Shown piece by piece: positions 10,735-21,400 of a stretch of DNA of 64,000 nucleotides. Within the stretch, counting starts at the first letter, position 1. Every line of letters starts with the position of its first letter. This DNA comes from Neofusicoccum parvum. Taxonomy: Eukaryota; Ascomycota; Dothideomycetes; Botryosphaeriales; Botryosphaeriaceae. A model generated the notes under the pieces. That model was not told the origin of the DNA, did not search any database, and worked only from the letters and a program-made list of their open reading frames with translations. The position numbers were made by a program, and so were the translations under genes. The stretch spans positions 248,001-312,000 of the forward strand of contig CP087217.1 in assembly GCA_020912385.1 (NCBI GenBank). The letters run 5' to 3'.

Positions 10735-13301
10735 ATGGACGACGCTCAGCAGAGCCCCATCGAACGGGCCAGCCAGCTTCTGAACCATCACCAGCAATCT
10801 CCCGTTGCTTCCAGCACCATGACGGGATCTGCTGACCATGAACCTGGCGTGGCTTCTGAGGACACAACGATGGATTGGAATGTCGACGACTCAGACGTGA
10901 ACACTGAATTCACTCAGGAACGTTTTGAAGCCATGACCAATTTCGAGTTCCCAGACACCGATGGAGCCGGCATGTTCAGCCCGGACTTCTTCAATACCAC
11001 TGATCTGGAGTCCATGGCTGGAGCTCTTGCAACCGCTGAGAGCAGCACGCCCGATAGCATGTCGCTTGCACAGCCTGAAATGGATACAGCTACCCCGGAT
11101 CCCAACGTCAACATCTCGTCTCCAGCAGCGCCTTCAGCCCTTCTTACACCCGCTCCGCCTACCTACAGCCATGGCAATATGCCATCCGACTGCACGCCGA
11201 GCGCCACGCCTGAGGCCGTTGATGACGGTGTTGACCTGATGCTCCGCCGCTGCCTGGCCTGCAAGAAGCAGAAGCGCCGCTGCACCGGCGGCATACCGTG
11301 CGATCTCTGCAACCACCGGGGCAAGACGGCCGATGAGTGCGAGGAGGATGTCAACTACAAGAGGCGCAAGAAGGCAGACCTGAGGAAGACGCCTGCACCC
11401 GAGAAGATCAAGAAGACGCCCAAGGCGAATAAGAATGACAAAGAAGGTGAGTCCACCCGCGTCCCTGTATGGTTGCATGAACAAGATAACCCTGAGAAGT
11501 GTATTTTCCAACGCAGGCCCGGCATCGGGATCGCAGAAGGCCGAGTCGAGTGGCGGTGCTGGTGAGGCGGCGGCGGCGCGTTTGCGCACTCTCGCTCCCG
11601 CTCCCGCTCCCGCGACCTTCATGTCTGCCGCGCCCGCCGCCCAGCTGACCGACAACAACACTTCTGCACCCACCACGCCGATCGTGTCCACCATGTCCGC
11701 TGACGCTCAGCCTGCGACCGAGAGCGATTCCGCGCCCGTGATGGCTTCGCCTGACTCCCCTACGCCGCCGCACGCGCCCGCCGGAGGATCTGGATCTGGA
11801 TCTGGATCTGGATCTTGTCTCACGGCCGCGCTGCCTTCGACGGCCAGCGACAAGTCTTCGATGGCGCCTGGTGACACCACTGTAGCTCCTACTCCTACGA
11901 CGGCCGGTACCTCCGCGTCCGCTGAGCCCGCAGCCCAGAACAGTGCCTCCGCCGCTGGAAACGACAAGCAGCCCAGCAACGACCGTTCCACCACGCCTGA
12001 AGGCACGCCCCAGCCGCCCAGCATGCTTCCTCTGCAGAGCCCTGCTCCTTCCAGCGCCAGTGCCGATGACACGCAGAAGCCGGCCCCTAAGAAGCGCGCT
12101 GCCACGCCCAAGAAGGCACCTGGAGAGAAGAAAGCCACCGCGACGCCCAAGGAGAAGAAGACGCCTGCTCCCAAGGAAAAGAAGACGCCCACGCCCCGCA
12201 AGCGCCTCACCAGGGCCGACCAGCCCAAGGGCACCAGCGTGGCTCCGATCAAGGGTGAGTGACCCCAATTCCGCCGGCGAAGCGCAAGTTACGACGCCAC
12301 TGATAGACACAGGATCCGGTCTCCGCAACGAGATCTTCCCCTCCGAGACCATCAGCCCATCCAACAGCGCCCACGAGACTCCGCCCACCAGCTCCAGCTC
12401 GCAACAGCAGCACGCCCGCGCGCTCTCCGACGGCCCGCCCTCCACTCCGCACCCGGACGCCGACTACATCGACGTCTCCAACCTCCTCAACCCGGCCGCC
12501 TTCGCCGCGCACGCCCGCGACCCCGCCAACGCCTTCGCACGCAGCCCGCACGCCGCCTCGCCCGCCGCGCTGACCAGCTTCTCGCGCTTCATCGAGGCGT
12601 CGCGCCAGGCGCTGGCGTCCAACCCCACGCTCATGCCCGCCGACACCCGCGCCCAGCTATCCGCATCCGCGAGCCCGACGCTGGCCGCCATCCTCGCCGA
12701 CACCAACGACAACAAGACGGCCGCTCCGCAGCCGCAGCACTCCCCGCGCCCCGCGCCCGCCGCGCTCCCGCCCGCCAACCAGGCCATCGCCCTCCCCGCC
12801 CGCATCCCGAGCACCAGCATCGTCGCCGCCAAGCGCAGCGCCGCAACGGCCCCCGCAGGCCCGGCGCCCAAGCGCCTCCGCGGCGGCGAATCCCCGCTCG
12901 CGGCGACGCTGCGCGACGGCGCCGCCGCCGCCGCCCCGCAGAAGGTGCCCGGCCTGGCGCTCAGCGCGGCGGAGTGGCGGGCGGTGGTGGCGTACGCGCC
13001 GGGCGTGGGCGGCGGCACGTACGCGCGGCTGACGCGGTACGAGGCCGTGCTGGCCGAGGCGGAGCGGTACCACGTGTGGTACGCGCGCACGTTTGGGGCC
13101 GAGGGGGAGGTGGCGTATGGGGTGCCGAGTCCGGGTCATGTGAGTTTTTCCCTTCCCCTGGGGCGTGTGGGCAGCGTGCTGACGGTGTGGTGGTAGAACT
13201 GGGCGCGGTTGAGGCTGGACTTGCCGATGCCGGCGATGTGGAATGTCGTGTTGCGTCCGCAGCCCGATTGGCCGCAGGGAACGAGGGTGCGTTCGGAGTG
13301 A
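10735..13301 (+). CDS. Zn(2)-Cys(6) zinc-cluster protein, four exons
   Basis: Exons 10735-11446, 11517-12254, 12313-13139 and 13197-13301 give 793 aa; introns of 70, 58 and 57 nt all start GTGAGT and end AG, and phases agree. I chose the ATG at 10735 (MDDAQQSP) because upstream sequence looks untranslated. The zinc cluster lies at residues 173-202 (C173, C176, C183, C189, C192, C202) with the basic loop KKQKRR, followed by a Lys-rich stretch. Exon 2 codes a Ser/Thr/Pro/Ala-rich disordered region with a Gly-Ser tract and Lys/Pro/Thr repeats (KEKKTPAPKEKKTPTPRK) that look AT-hook- or histone-tail-like. The conserved-looking C-terminus (SAAEWRAVVAYAPGVGGG) spans exons 3 and 4. There is no fungal_trans domain. 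I infer a DNA-binding nuclear protein; its targets are unknown. Confidence 0.75.
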
Positions 13302-14015
13302 GTGCCGGATGCTTCGGCGGAAGGGCTTCTGCGCCTCGACGGTGCGGGCTTCTGCTCAGCCTTGCGGGATGGGGATGGACGGAACCACGCGGAGATCAGA
13401 TTGCTCTCTACGATTGTTAGCTTTCGGGGTCTGTGGAGAGCTTTTATCACGGTGATGGACGATAACGGGTCCGAGTGGTTGATGGCTGGGGTTGTTGCTG
13501 TAGCTCTCGCCGTTCTGCGGGAGAGATGGTCAAGGCTTAGCGGTAGCTAGGCTGGTAAGCTTTAGTAGGACTGAGCTATAAAGAAGAGCATGATGCTCAG
13601 AAATTCCTGATGGAGTTGTGGGATCTTAATGAGGTACACTCGCGCGTGCTGCTTAATACAAGCGAGACGGTGCTGGGTTGCCGTTGACATAAACCTCTCC
13701 GTCTCCAAACCGCCGATCTCGACACCAGCAACCAGCGGTCCTGCTACACGTACCTCCGTGAAACTTCAGACCGTCGGTCTGTCCACACCACTTGACAGTC
13801 TTTTTCCACACGTTCCTCTCCCACTCCCTCCTCTCTGCAAACCCGTCACCTCCAGTTTGCGCGAGACAACAACACCAAGCCGCGGCCAAAAAGGCATCAT
13901 CACTCCAGCAAACTCCACAGCAAAAGCAGCAATCATTTCGACCGCCCCCACCTAGTCTCACTCCCCTATTAAGCCCACACCCCGAACCGCCACCCACCGC
14001 AGGAAACCCACCACC
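13302..14015. other. Intergenic spacer
   Basis: This stretch between two plus-strand genes contains no supportable gene. A C/T-rich segment at about 13790-14010 looks like the leader of the gene starting at 14016. Confidence 0.5.
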
Positions 14016-14507
14016 ATGCCCTCACCCCACGCGCCCCCACCGCCCGAAATCCTCTGGACGCTCGACCGCCTCGCCGCAATCGGCCGCGCCGTCCAGCACC
14101 GCGAGCCAGCCGCCGCAGCACGCACAGACGCAGAGATGCCGGACGCCGACCCCACCCCGACGCAGCCCGCGGAGAGCGACAGCCCCGGCGCCACCAACGC
14201 GACAGCCGGAAACAGCACCGCCGGCACCGCGCCCAGCGGCCACGACGCGGCTCCTGCGGCGCGTGCCATCGGAAACGGCGCGTCGACCGGACACCGCGAC
14301 GACAATAGGCCTTGGTACGAGCGCGGGCCGGTGCCGGTCCGGAAGGCGAGGCCGGGGGAGGTGGAGATGATGGAGGTGGTGCGGGCGAGGTGGGAGCGGG
14401 TGGTGGGGGAGCGGTTGGAGCGGGAGGGTAGGGAGAGGAAGGGGGAGACTGGCAAGAGCTTCGCGCATGACGAGACTATAGGGAGGGATATGCTGATGAG
14501 GTGGTGA
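14016..14507 (+). CDS. Small hypothetical protein
   Basis: Single-exon frame of 163 aa; the ATG at 14016 has a strong context (CCACCATGC). A short N-terminal helix (EILWTLDRLAAIGRAVQHRE) is followed by an Ala/Pro/Thr-rich linker and a charged C-terminal helix rich in Arg and Glu (residues about 100-150). Codon use shows the C-rich to G-rich switch seen in its neighbours, which supports it being a gene. No family is recognised; expression evidence would decide whether it is real. Confidence 0.55.
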   Translation: MPSPHAPPPPEILWTLDRLAAIGRAVQHREPAAAARTDAEMPDADPTPTQPAESDSPGATNATAGNSTAGTAPSGHDAAPAARAIGNGASTGHRDDNRPWYERGPVPVRKARPGEVEMMEVVRARWERVVGERLEREGRERKGETGKSFAHDETIGRDMLMRW

Positions 14508-15994
14508 AGGTGGAGGTATGGGAATGGGGGTTGGGAGGGTTGGCTTGGAAGTCGGTGGGGAGGATGATGGTGGTGGTGACGCGGAAAATGGATGGCTTGG
14601 TCAGGGCCGGTTGGCGGAGGATGACGACCGGAATTTGAACTTCCTTGTGGAGGATCCCATAAACTACAAATGGCCATTGGGTTTGCCAAGCAGGATGGCT
14701 GGGGATTCCCGGATCTACTCTCTCCTCACCGAACCGGAAGCACGTAGATGTGGAAGGGAGCGTTAGGCTGACTGGTGGAGGAAACACCAATTCTACAAGG
14801 AAAACGACCCTTCCCTACCCATACCGTACAGCGTGAACTCCTTCATTGTCCCGCTTTTCCAGGAGAAAGACTAATTCCGACAAAGGGAAGCCGGGCACGG
14901 TGGAGGCTAGACCGGCGATTGCAGTATATGCCACCCAATTTTGAGGAGCCACTAGACCACAATGGTCCTCCGGTCGGGACTGCTACCGAGGCCAAGCGAG
15001 TCCTCGACGATGAAGGACGGCTACTGCTGGAAGAGGAGCTTTGAGGACGGTGGGAGAGGCGTCGACGAAACGAGAGCTGCAACGGCTTTGATGAAGAAAC
15101 AAAGAAAAGAAGAAAAGAACGGGAGCTGGTTGCACCATTACGGTTCCGAGGAGACAAGGGACAAAGGACGGGAACACGCCACGTCGCTCACACGGTTGGA
15201 ACAACGGTCGTGAGGCGTTCCATGGGACAACTCTGCATTCGGACGAGAGAAGAACGGGAAAAAATTGATTTCAAGATGGTAAAATCGATGATTTCCAAGA
15301 ATCACGATGGACAGGTGTGAAGTGTTGCGGTGAATGCGAGGTGCGAGGTGCGAGGTGTCATGGCGGAGTCGGATCATTTTCCCCGCCGACCTCGTGGCTG
15401 CCTGACATGCCGGGCAGTCTTGTCTGCAACAACCACATTCAGTGTTTGACCGTAATGCTTCACTTATAGGAATCGTCTTTGATTTGCCAGGCATTTGTTC
15501 TGCCACTTCCTTACTGCGATCATCATATTCTGTCATTTCGAGCCAGTGTCTGCGCCTCCGTGATATTTCATCTCCTCGGCTACTTTATGTGTCTTTAGCT
15601 GGCCTCACGTCCCATTTGTAATTATTACCACAGGTGCACTATTTTCTCTTAAAAAGTAGCGAGCCGTATATCACGAGTGGCTTCCCGTGGATAATATGAG
15701 CTTCGGGATGCTTAAGTGACATTGCACCATGCCTGATCAGTTCAACATTACTGATAGAGGAAACTAAACAGCGGTTTAACACACCGCCTACATTTTTGTG
15801 TGACTAAAAACACCCACTGCGCGCACATGATATCAAACTCCCGACAAACTGCCGCAATCATTCCGCTGCAACTCTTGTCACTATTTCTTCACACCACCAA
15901 ACCTTCCGCCACTACACTCCGACTATCGCCCCCCAACTCCACCATCCAACGGCATCGACTATCAAAATAAACCAATCAGCACCTCAACACCGCA
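14508..15994. other. Intergenic spacer
   Basis: This 1.5-kb spacer is AT-richer towards 15500-15900. A short GAGGTGC-type tandem (gaggtgcgaggtgcgaggtg) sits at about 15338-15357. I see no gene; the 3' half probably holds the promoter of the gene starting at 15995. Confidence 0.5.
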
Positions 15995-17404
15995 ATGCGG
16001 ACCCGCACTCCAGAAACACAGCGCCCCGCGCAACTCCACAACCAAGACCTCATCGCCCACCTCGCCCACCCCAGCCTCCCTCCAGACACGACCGGCCCGC
16101 ACCCGCCTCCGCACGCGCAGCCCGCACCACAGCGCCACCAACCCCCCACCCTCCCCCCGCACGCCCGCCTCGCCGCCGACATCCCCCACCCCCCCACCGC
16201 CACCCCTCTGACCAGCTACTCCGTCCCGCCCGCCCGCGGCCCCCACCCCCTCGACACCACCGCCTTCGTCCCGCACCAAGCCTGGGCCTCCGCCGACAAC
16301 CTGCCGATCGGGCTCGCGCTGCTCCAGCGCCCGACCCCGGCGCCAGCGCCGCTGCCGCTCGCGCGCACGCCTGCCGGCGCCGTCGCGGTCGGCGCGGGCG
16401 GGCAGCCGCTGTACGAGCTGCCGGTGCTGGGCGCACGGATCGCGACGGCGGTGGAGGGGTGGCGGGTGGCGATGTGGATGGCGTATGACGCGCGGGTGAC
16501 GGTGGGGGATGTGTGTGCGCGGATGGGGGTGGTGGGGGGGTTGGCGGAGTTGGCGGCGGTGGAGGCGGAGGTGCGGGCGAGGGTGGTGGGGTGGTGGAGG
16601 GGGGGTGGTGGGTTTGTGGATGGGGGGGATGGGGAGGCGGATGCGGAGGTGGTGGCGAGGTTGGGGGTGGAGCAGGTGAGGGCGAATACTGTGTGGGATG
16701 TGTACAGGGGGGTGGCGGAGGGGGAGGTGTGGGTGAGGCAGAGGGGTGGGAGGTTTGGGGCGATGTGGAGGGTGGAGGGGTTTGGGGAGGTGGCGCCAAG
16801 GGCGGCGACGGCGTTGTTGGAGGTGAGGAGGGCGAGGGAGGAGGGGAGGAGCGCTGGGGGTGGAGATGCGGTGGGGAGGTGGTTGGATAATAAGGTGTAC
16901 ATGTCTGTGAGAGAGAGGGCACCGGCGGATGTGGTGGAGAGGTATGGCGCGCAGTGGAGTGTGGACAGGTGGAATTATGGGGAAAGCAGCGACTTCAACA
17001 CTGGGTTTTCTGCGAACGGTGGTGGCTTCTACAACTCACCCACTACGAGCCCTACCGGTGTCATCGAGCATACTCCAATCACTGGACTTCGAAATGCGAA
17101 CACCATCAAGCTCCCGGACTCATTAAGCAACATCCGCCTGCCTTCTCGAAGCCAGCTTCAAGCACCACGCTCAGCTCAATTACCACCTACGCCGATCACA
17201 CTAGAGGGACCCAGGAACTTTCGGTTCGCGCTTACCAACGACCACATTACCAATATCCAGCCTTACCGCCAAGCATACAGTCATCTGAGCACGCCAGAGC
17301 TGGTCAGGGCCCATGCAGATACCCTGTACAGGCCGGAAAAGGATGCCCTCTGGGGTATGATCCAGGAGAGGCGTCAGGTGCTACGAAACCAGGCAAAGAA
17401 ATGA
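15995..17404 (+). CDS. Protein with unnamed VEGWR-NTVW domain (short paralogue)
   Basis: Single-exon frame of 469 aa. Residues 1-110 are Pro/His/Ala-rich. Residues about 115-250 carry a domain shared with the next gene: ...AVEGWR (152-157), then a W-x2-YD-x-RV block (about 161-168), a D-x3-RM motif, a W-rich GGF motif, and NTVWDVY (231-237). The C-terminal 150 residues have normal composition, in contrast to the extremely G-rich coding stretch at about 16430-16900. No signal peptide, TM segment or catalytic motif is visible. The function is unknown. It is tandem with, and clearly related to, the gene at 18416-23047. Confidence 0.7.
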   Translation: MRTRTPETQRPAQLHNQDLIAHLAHPSLPPDTTGPHPPPHAQPAPQRHQPPTLPPHARLAADIPHPPTATPLTSYSVPPARGPHPLDTTAFVPHQAWASADNLPIGLALLQRPTPAPAPLPLARTPAGAVAVGAGGQPLYELPVLGARIATAVEGWRVAMWMAYDARVTVGDVCARMGVVGGLAELAAVEAEVRARVVGWWRGGGGFVDGGDGEADAEVVARLGVEQVRANTVWDVYRGVAEGEVWVRQRGGRFGAMWRVEGFGEVAPRAATALLEVRRAREEGRSAGGGDAVGRWLDNKVYMSVRERAPADVVERYGAQWSVDRWNYGESSDFNTGFSANGGGFYNSPTTSPTGVIEHTPITGLRNANTIKLPDSLSNIRLPSRSQLQAPRSAQLPPTPITLEGPRNFRFALTNDHITNIQPYRQAYSHLSTPELVRAHADTLYRPEKDALWGMIQERRQVLRNQAKK

Positions 17405-18415
17405 GCAAGGCCAACGAGAGGCCAACATCTGAGATTGGGAGGGGAAAGTCGAGTTACGGGGGTTTAAAAAGGCCATTCGAAGAAAGGGGACAGTTGCTGG
17501 ATGAACTTTAAAAAGACTATCGAACGGAACATAGACTTAATTAATAACTCACTTCCAACATCATTTACGAACATTCGCCGACTATGTCTTTTTTCGTTGC
17601 CTCAAATACCACTTTCAAACCGGAAACCCCACTGTCAAACCTGCAAAGGTACAGGCGACGTCTAAAAATTGCCTCAACCATTAATTGGACTTATCAAACA
17701 ACAATAAACCTTACATGATTTGGCCGAACGCCTTGTCGAGTGTGTGTTTCCAAATCGGAGCCCCTTGACCGTCACGCTGAAGACATCGCTTAGTACATGT
17801 TTCGCCCATTTTTTGTAGCTGAAGATATACAAGCAAATAGATCATTATTTCATCAAAATGGCAGTCTCTGCCGCCATGGTCACTCAAGGTAACATGACGC
17901 CTAACTCCGGCCGCCGCAACTACACTCAGTAGTGTTTGAGATCTCCGCCCATATGAGTGCTAGGCAAGCTTAATGCTTGTCTTTGAAGTTTATTTATACC
18001 TTTAGAACAATCCCCGATGGTGTCGACCGGATTAAGCACATTTTACTTGGCAGGCCATCCCCTTGTGCATTTTCTTTCTTTGAGGACCTACGAGAAATCT
18101 ATGGCCTCCCCAAAGACTTTATGCCAACCACCTTCCAAATCCGATACTCGTTCCAGCCAGACCACAGGAGACAAAGATCAGAACACGACAAGGGAATACG
18201 ATGCAGGTTTTATATATCCCCAGCAGTGTTAAGCCGTTGTGGCTCCCAAAATCTCCCTTCTCTTGTGTTACCCCACGATACCAAGCCAGATTGTTCTCTG
18301 GCTTCGGCTACAGACGCCGCCCGCTTCCGCTTTGGGAACGAGAACTGGGACTTTTTTGCTGCCGGTAGCAATTTGCCCCATTGTACGTGCCGTAGCCGAC
18401 TCGGTGTAAACCACA
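17405..18415. other. Intergenic spacer between paralogous genes
   Basis: An AT-richer 1-kb spacer. An open frame at about 17977-18426 overlaps the start of the next gene but lacks domain or codon support, so I regard it as chance or leader. No repeat shared with the flanking paralogues is obvious. Confidence 0.45.
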
Positions 18416-21400
18416 ATGAACGATAACCAAGGCATTTGGAACACAAACACTTCCCAAGCATCTGAGCATCAAAACAACAATCAGAACCAGCCTCGTGATG
18501 ATGCTCATTCATCCGATTCCCACAATGACCCTGGCCAAGTCTCCACTAACCCAGGTCATCAACTTCATTACTCAGACCCTACTGCCCAGCGCTACACCGA
18601 CGGTACTCAACCCCACCAACAACACAACGCTCAGAACGGCTCTTTAAATCATGGATCTGGCACCACAGTCGCGCATAGCGCTACCGAATACACTGCAGCT
18701 GCAGCTCAAAGTTCAGAAAACGGACCGGAAGTGAATTTGATTAGATGGTATCTTGCCGAACAGCAAGCAAAGGCCGCTCAGCAACAAACCACGGATCGAC
18801 AGGCATTCAATGCCCAACAGCCCGTGCAGTCGAATAATGCGCAGCAACAACAGACGAATCCCCAGCAGCAAGTACAGAGTGATACTCCTCAGAACCAATG
18901 GACAAACCCCCAGCAGCAAGTACAGGGTAATACTCCTGAGAACCAATGGGAAAATCCCCAGCAGCACGCACAGAGTAATTTCCCTCAGCAGCACCCACAA
19001 GGTAATGTTCCTCAGCAGCAACCACAAGGTAATGTTCCTCAGGGAAACCAAGGAGGGTTTCAGCCCCCTCCGCCTCCAGCTTTCCCTCCAGACCCGCTCG
19101 CTCCCCAGCAGCCACAGCAACCGCTACCACCGCATGTTGCCATAGCAAACGACATCCGACCGTTCGCGAACCAAGTCGCTCTGCAGCCGGGGCAGTACGC
19201 GGTTGGTCCAAAAGGCAGTGACGCTGATGGTTACACCTCATTCGTCCAAGGGCAGGAATACATGGCGGAGAACAACGTGCCCAGGCGGCTGGGGTACCTG
19301 GAACAAAACCCCGAAGAGTCCAGGAAAAGCCTGGCCAGGGTGGCGGCGCTGACGGATGAAAATGGGACTGCAATAACCGGGCGTGACGGACGGACGCACC
19401 TGCGCGATCTCCCCATTCTCCCACTACACATATCGGCGGCGGTGGAGGGCTGGCGCATGTGGGCATGGGTGCTGTACGACACCCGGGTCCAGATTGACGA
19501 TATCATCCAGCGGATGTGGATCAAGCAGACCCGGAAGCAGACGCTGACGAAGCGGATGGATGACTGGAGGAGGGCGCGCGGCGGGTTTGGCACGAACCCG
19601 CGCGAGGCCAGGCCCAGGCACCCGATACCCGGGTTTATCGTTTCCAGCAAGGAGGACATGAAGATCATGGACCGTATCTACCCGCTGGAGCAGGCTTCGG
19701 AGGCCCAGTCGGAGGAAAGTAACAAAATATACCTCAACACCGTCTGGAATGTGGTTTTCAATGAGCACGGCTTCGGTGTTCAACAAGGCGATAACGCTCC
19801 GGTATGGCACCTTCCGCCACGGCACGACGACGCGGCGCAGAGAGCCTGGAGGGCAGTTCAGAAGCGCCAGCAGTTGAACCAGAACGCAGTGGCAGCAGGT
19901 TCGACACCAGGTCCCCATGAACTGGCCTGGGAGGTCTGGGCAAGGCAAAATCCGGCAGTGGCATGGGGCAGAGACAACAACCAGACCAAGAGAATAGCCA
20001 CGGTGCAGGCAAGGAGACAGCAATCGGGTGCGACCACCCCGGCAGGGATCTCTACAGCCACCACCCCTGTAGGGCCATCCACAGCCACCACCCCTGCGGG
20101 GCCCTCTACAGCCACCACGCCCGCAGACACCGATGCGGACGACGAAGCCGGCACCTACGCTCCCCTTCAACACAACCGAGACAGCGAGAGCCCTCCCGGC
20201 GCGCTCCCAGGCAAGGCGAGGAAGGTTCACCGCGGCCAGACTGCATCAGCCCCCGCTCCACCTCCCAAGCGACGCCGAACCGCAGCGCCCAGCACGGGCA
20301 CCGGGCACGGTCGAGGACACGGCAGGGGCAGCCGTCCGGGGTCGAGCGCCGGCACGCGTGCGAGATCGGGAGCGGGCACGCCCGTCAACGACGCCGCGCA
20401 GTTCTTCGGCCCGCCTCCCGTCCACCCAGGCGGAGCGCTCGCGGCGCATGGGGCCGCTCCGACTGGGTACGGAGAGCATGCATATCTGCCTGCTGCTCAC
20501 GGGCAACAGGCGCCTGGTCCTGGGCCGTCGAACTTTCAGAGCCATCTATATTCTTTGGACACTGGCGTTTTCCAGAATGCTGACGATGATGCTATGTCGT
20601 TCACCTACGACGGGCCAGCAACCGTCTTCCCGCCCACCACCGCTCCCGGTCCGTCAAACTTCCAGAGTAATTTCCAGAATACCGACAATGAAGGCATTTC
20701 GTTCAACAACAATGAGCCACCACCCGTCTTCCCGCCCACCACTGCTGCAGGCCCATCAAACTTCCAGAGCCATCCACAACCTTTCGACTCTCGAGCTTTC
20801 CAGAATGCCGACGACAATGGCATGTCTTTCAACAACAATGAGCCAGCACCAGCCTTCCCGCCCACCACTGCCCCCAGTCCGTCAAACTTCCAGAGCCATC
20901 CACAGCCTTTCAACTCTTTCCAGAATACCAACAATGAAGGCATGTTGTTCAATAACAGCGAGCCAGCACCAGCCTTCCCACCCCCCACCGCTCCCAGCTC
21001 CGAACACAGACACATCCCCATCGACCCAGCACTTGAAGAGCTTTTCCCTCCTCACCCACCAACACAGCAGCCACCACCACAGCTACAACCCAGCTTCGTC
21101 CCCCACCCACCCCCAGCATTCACCCCGCGCCTTCCCCCCACACAGGAAGCGCCCTCCGACCCCTCCTCACCACCAGGCCGCCCATCCCAGCCCACCCGCA
21201 CCCCCGTCCGGGACCGCACAACCCGCGCCCCGCTCTCCGCCGCCTCCGCCGCGGACCCGATCTTCGCGGCAGGCCAGCAGCAGATAGGCACGCACCTCCC
21301 GGCGCCGCAGACGCCTGGCGAGCAGCAGGAGCAGAACCAGCTGCTCGAGCAAGCGCTAGCGGCGCAGCGAGCCGGGTTGCCCGGGACAGGTGCGGAAGCG

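Noticed and set aside
17977..18426. 149-codon open frame ahead of the 1543-aa gene
   Set aside because: Overlaps the next start, lacks coding-type codon bias and has no recognisable segment.
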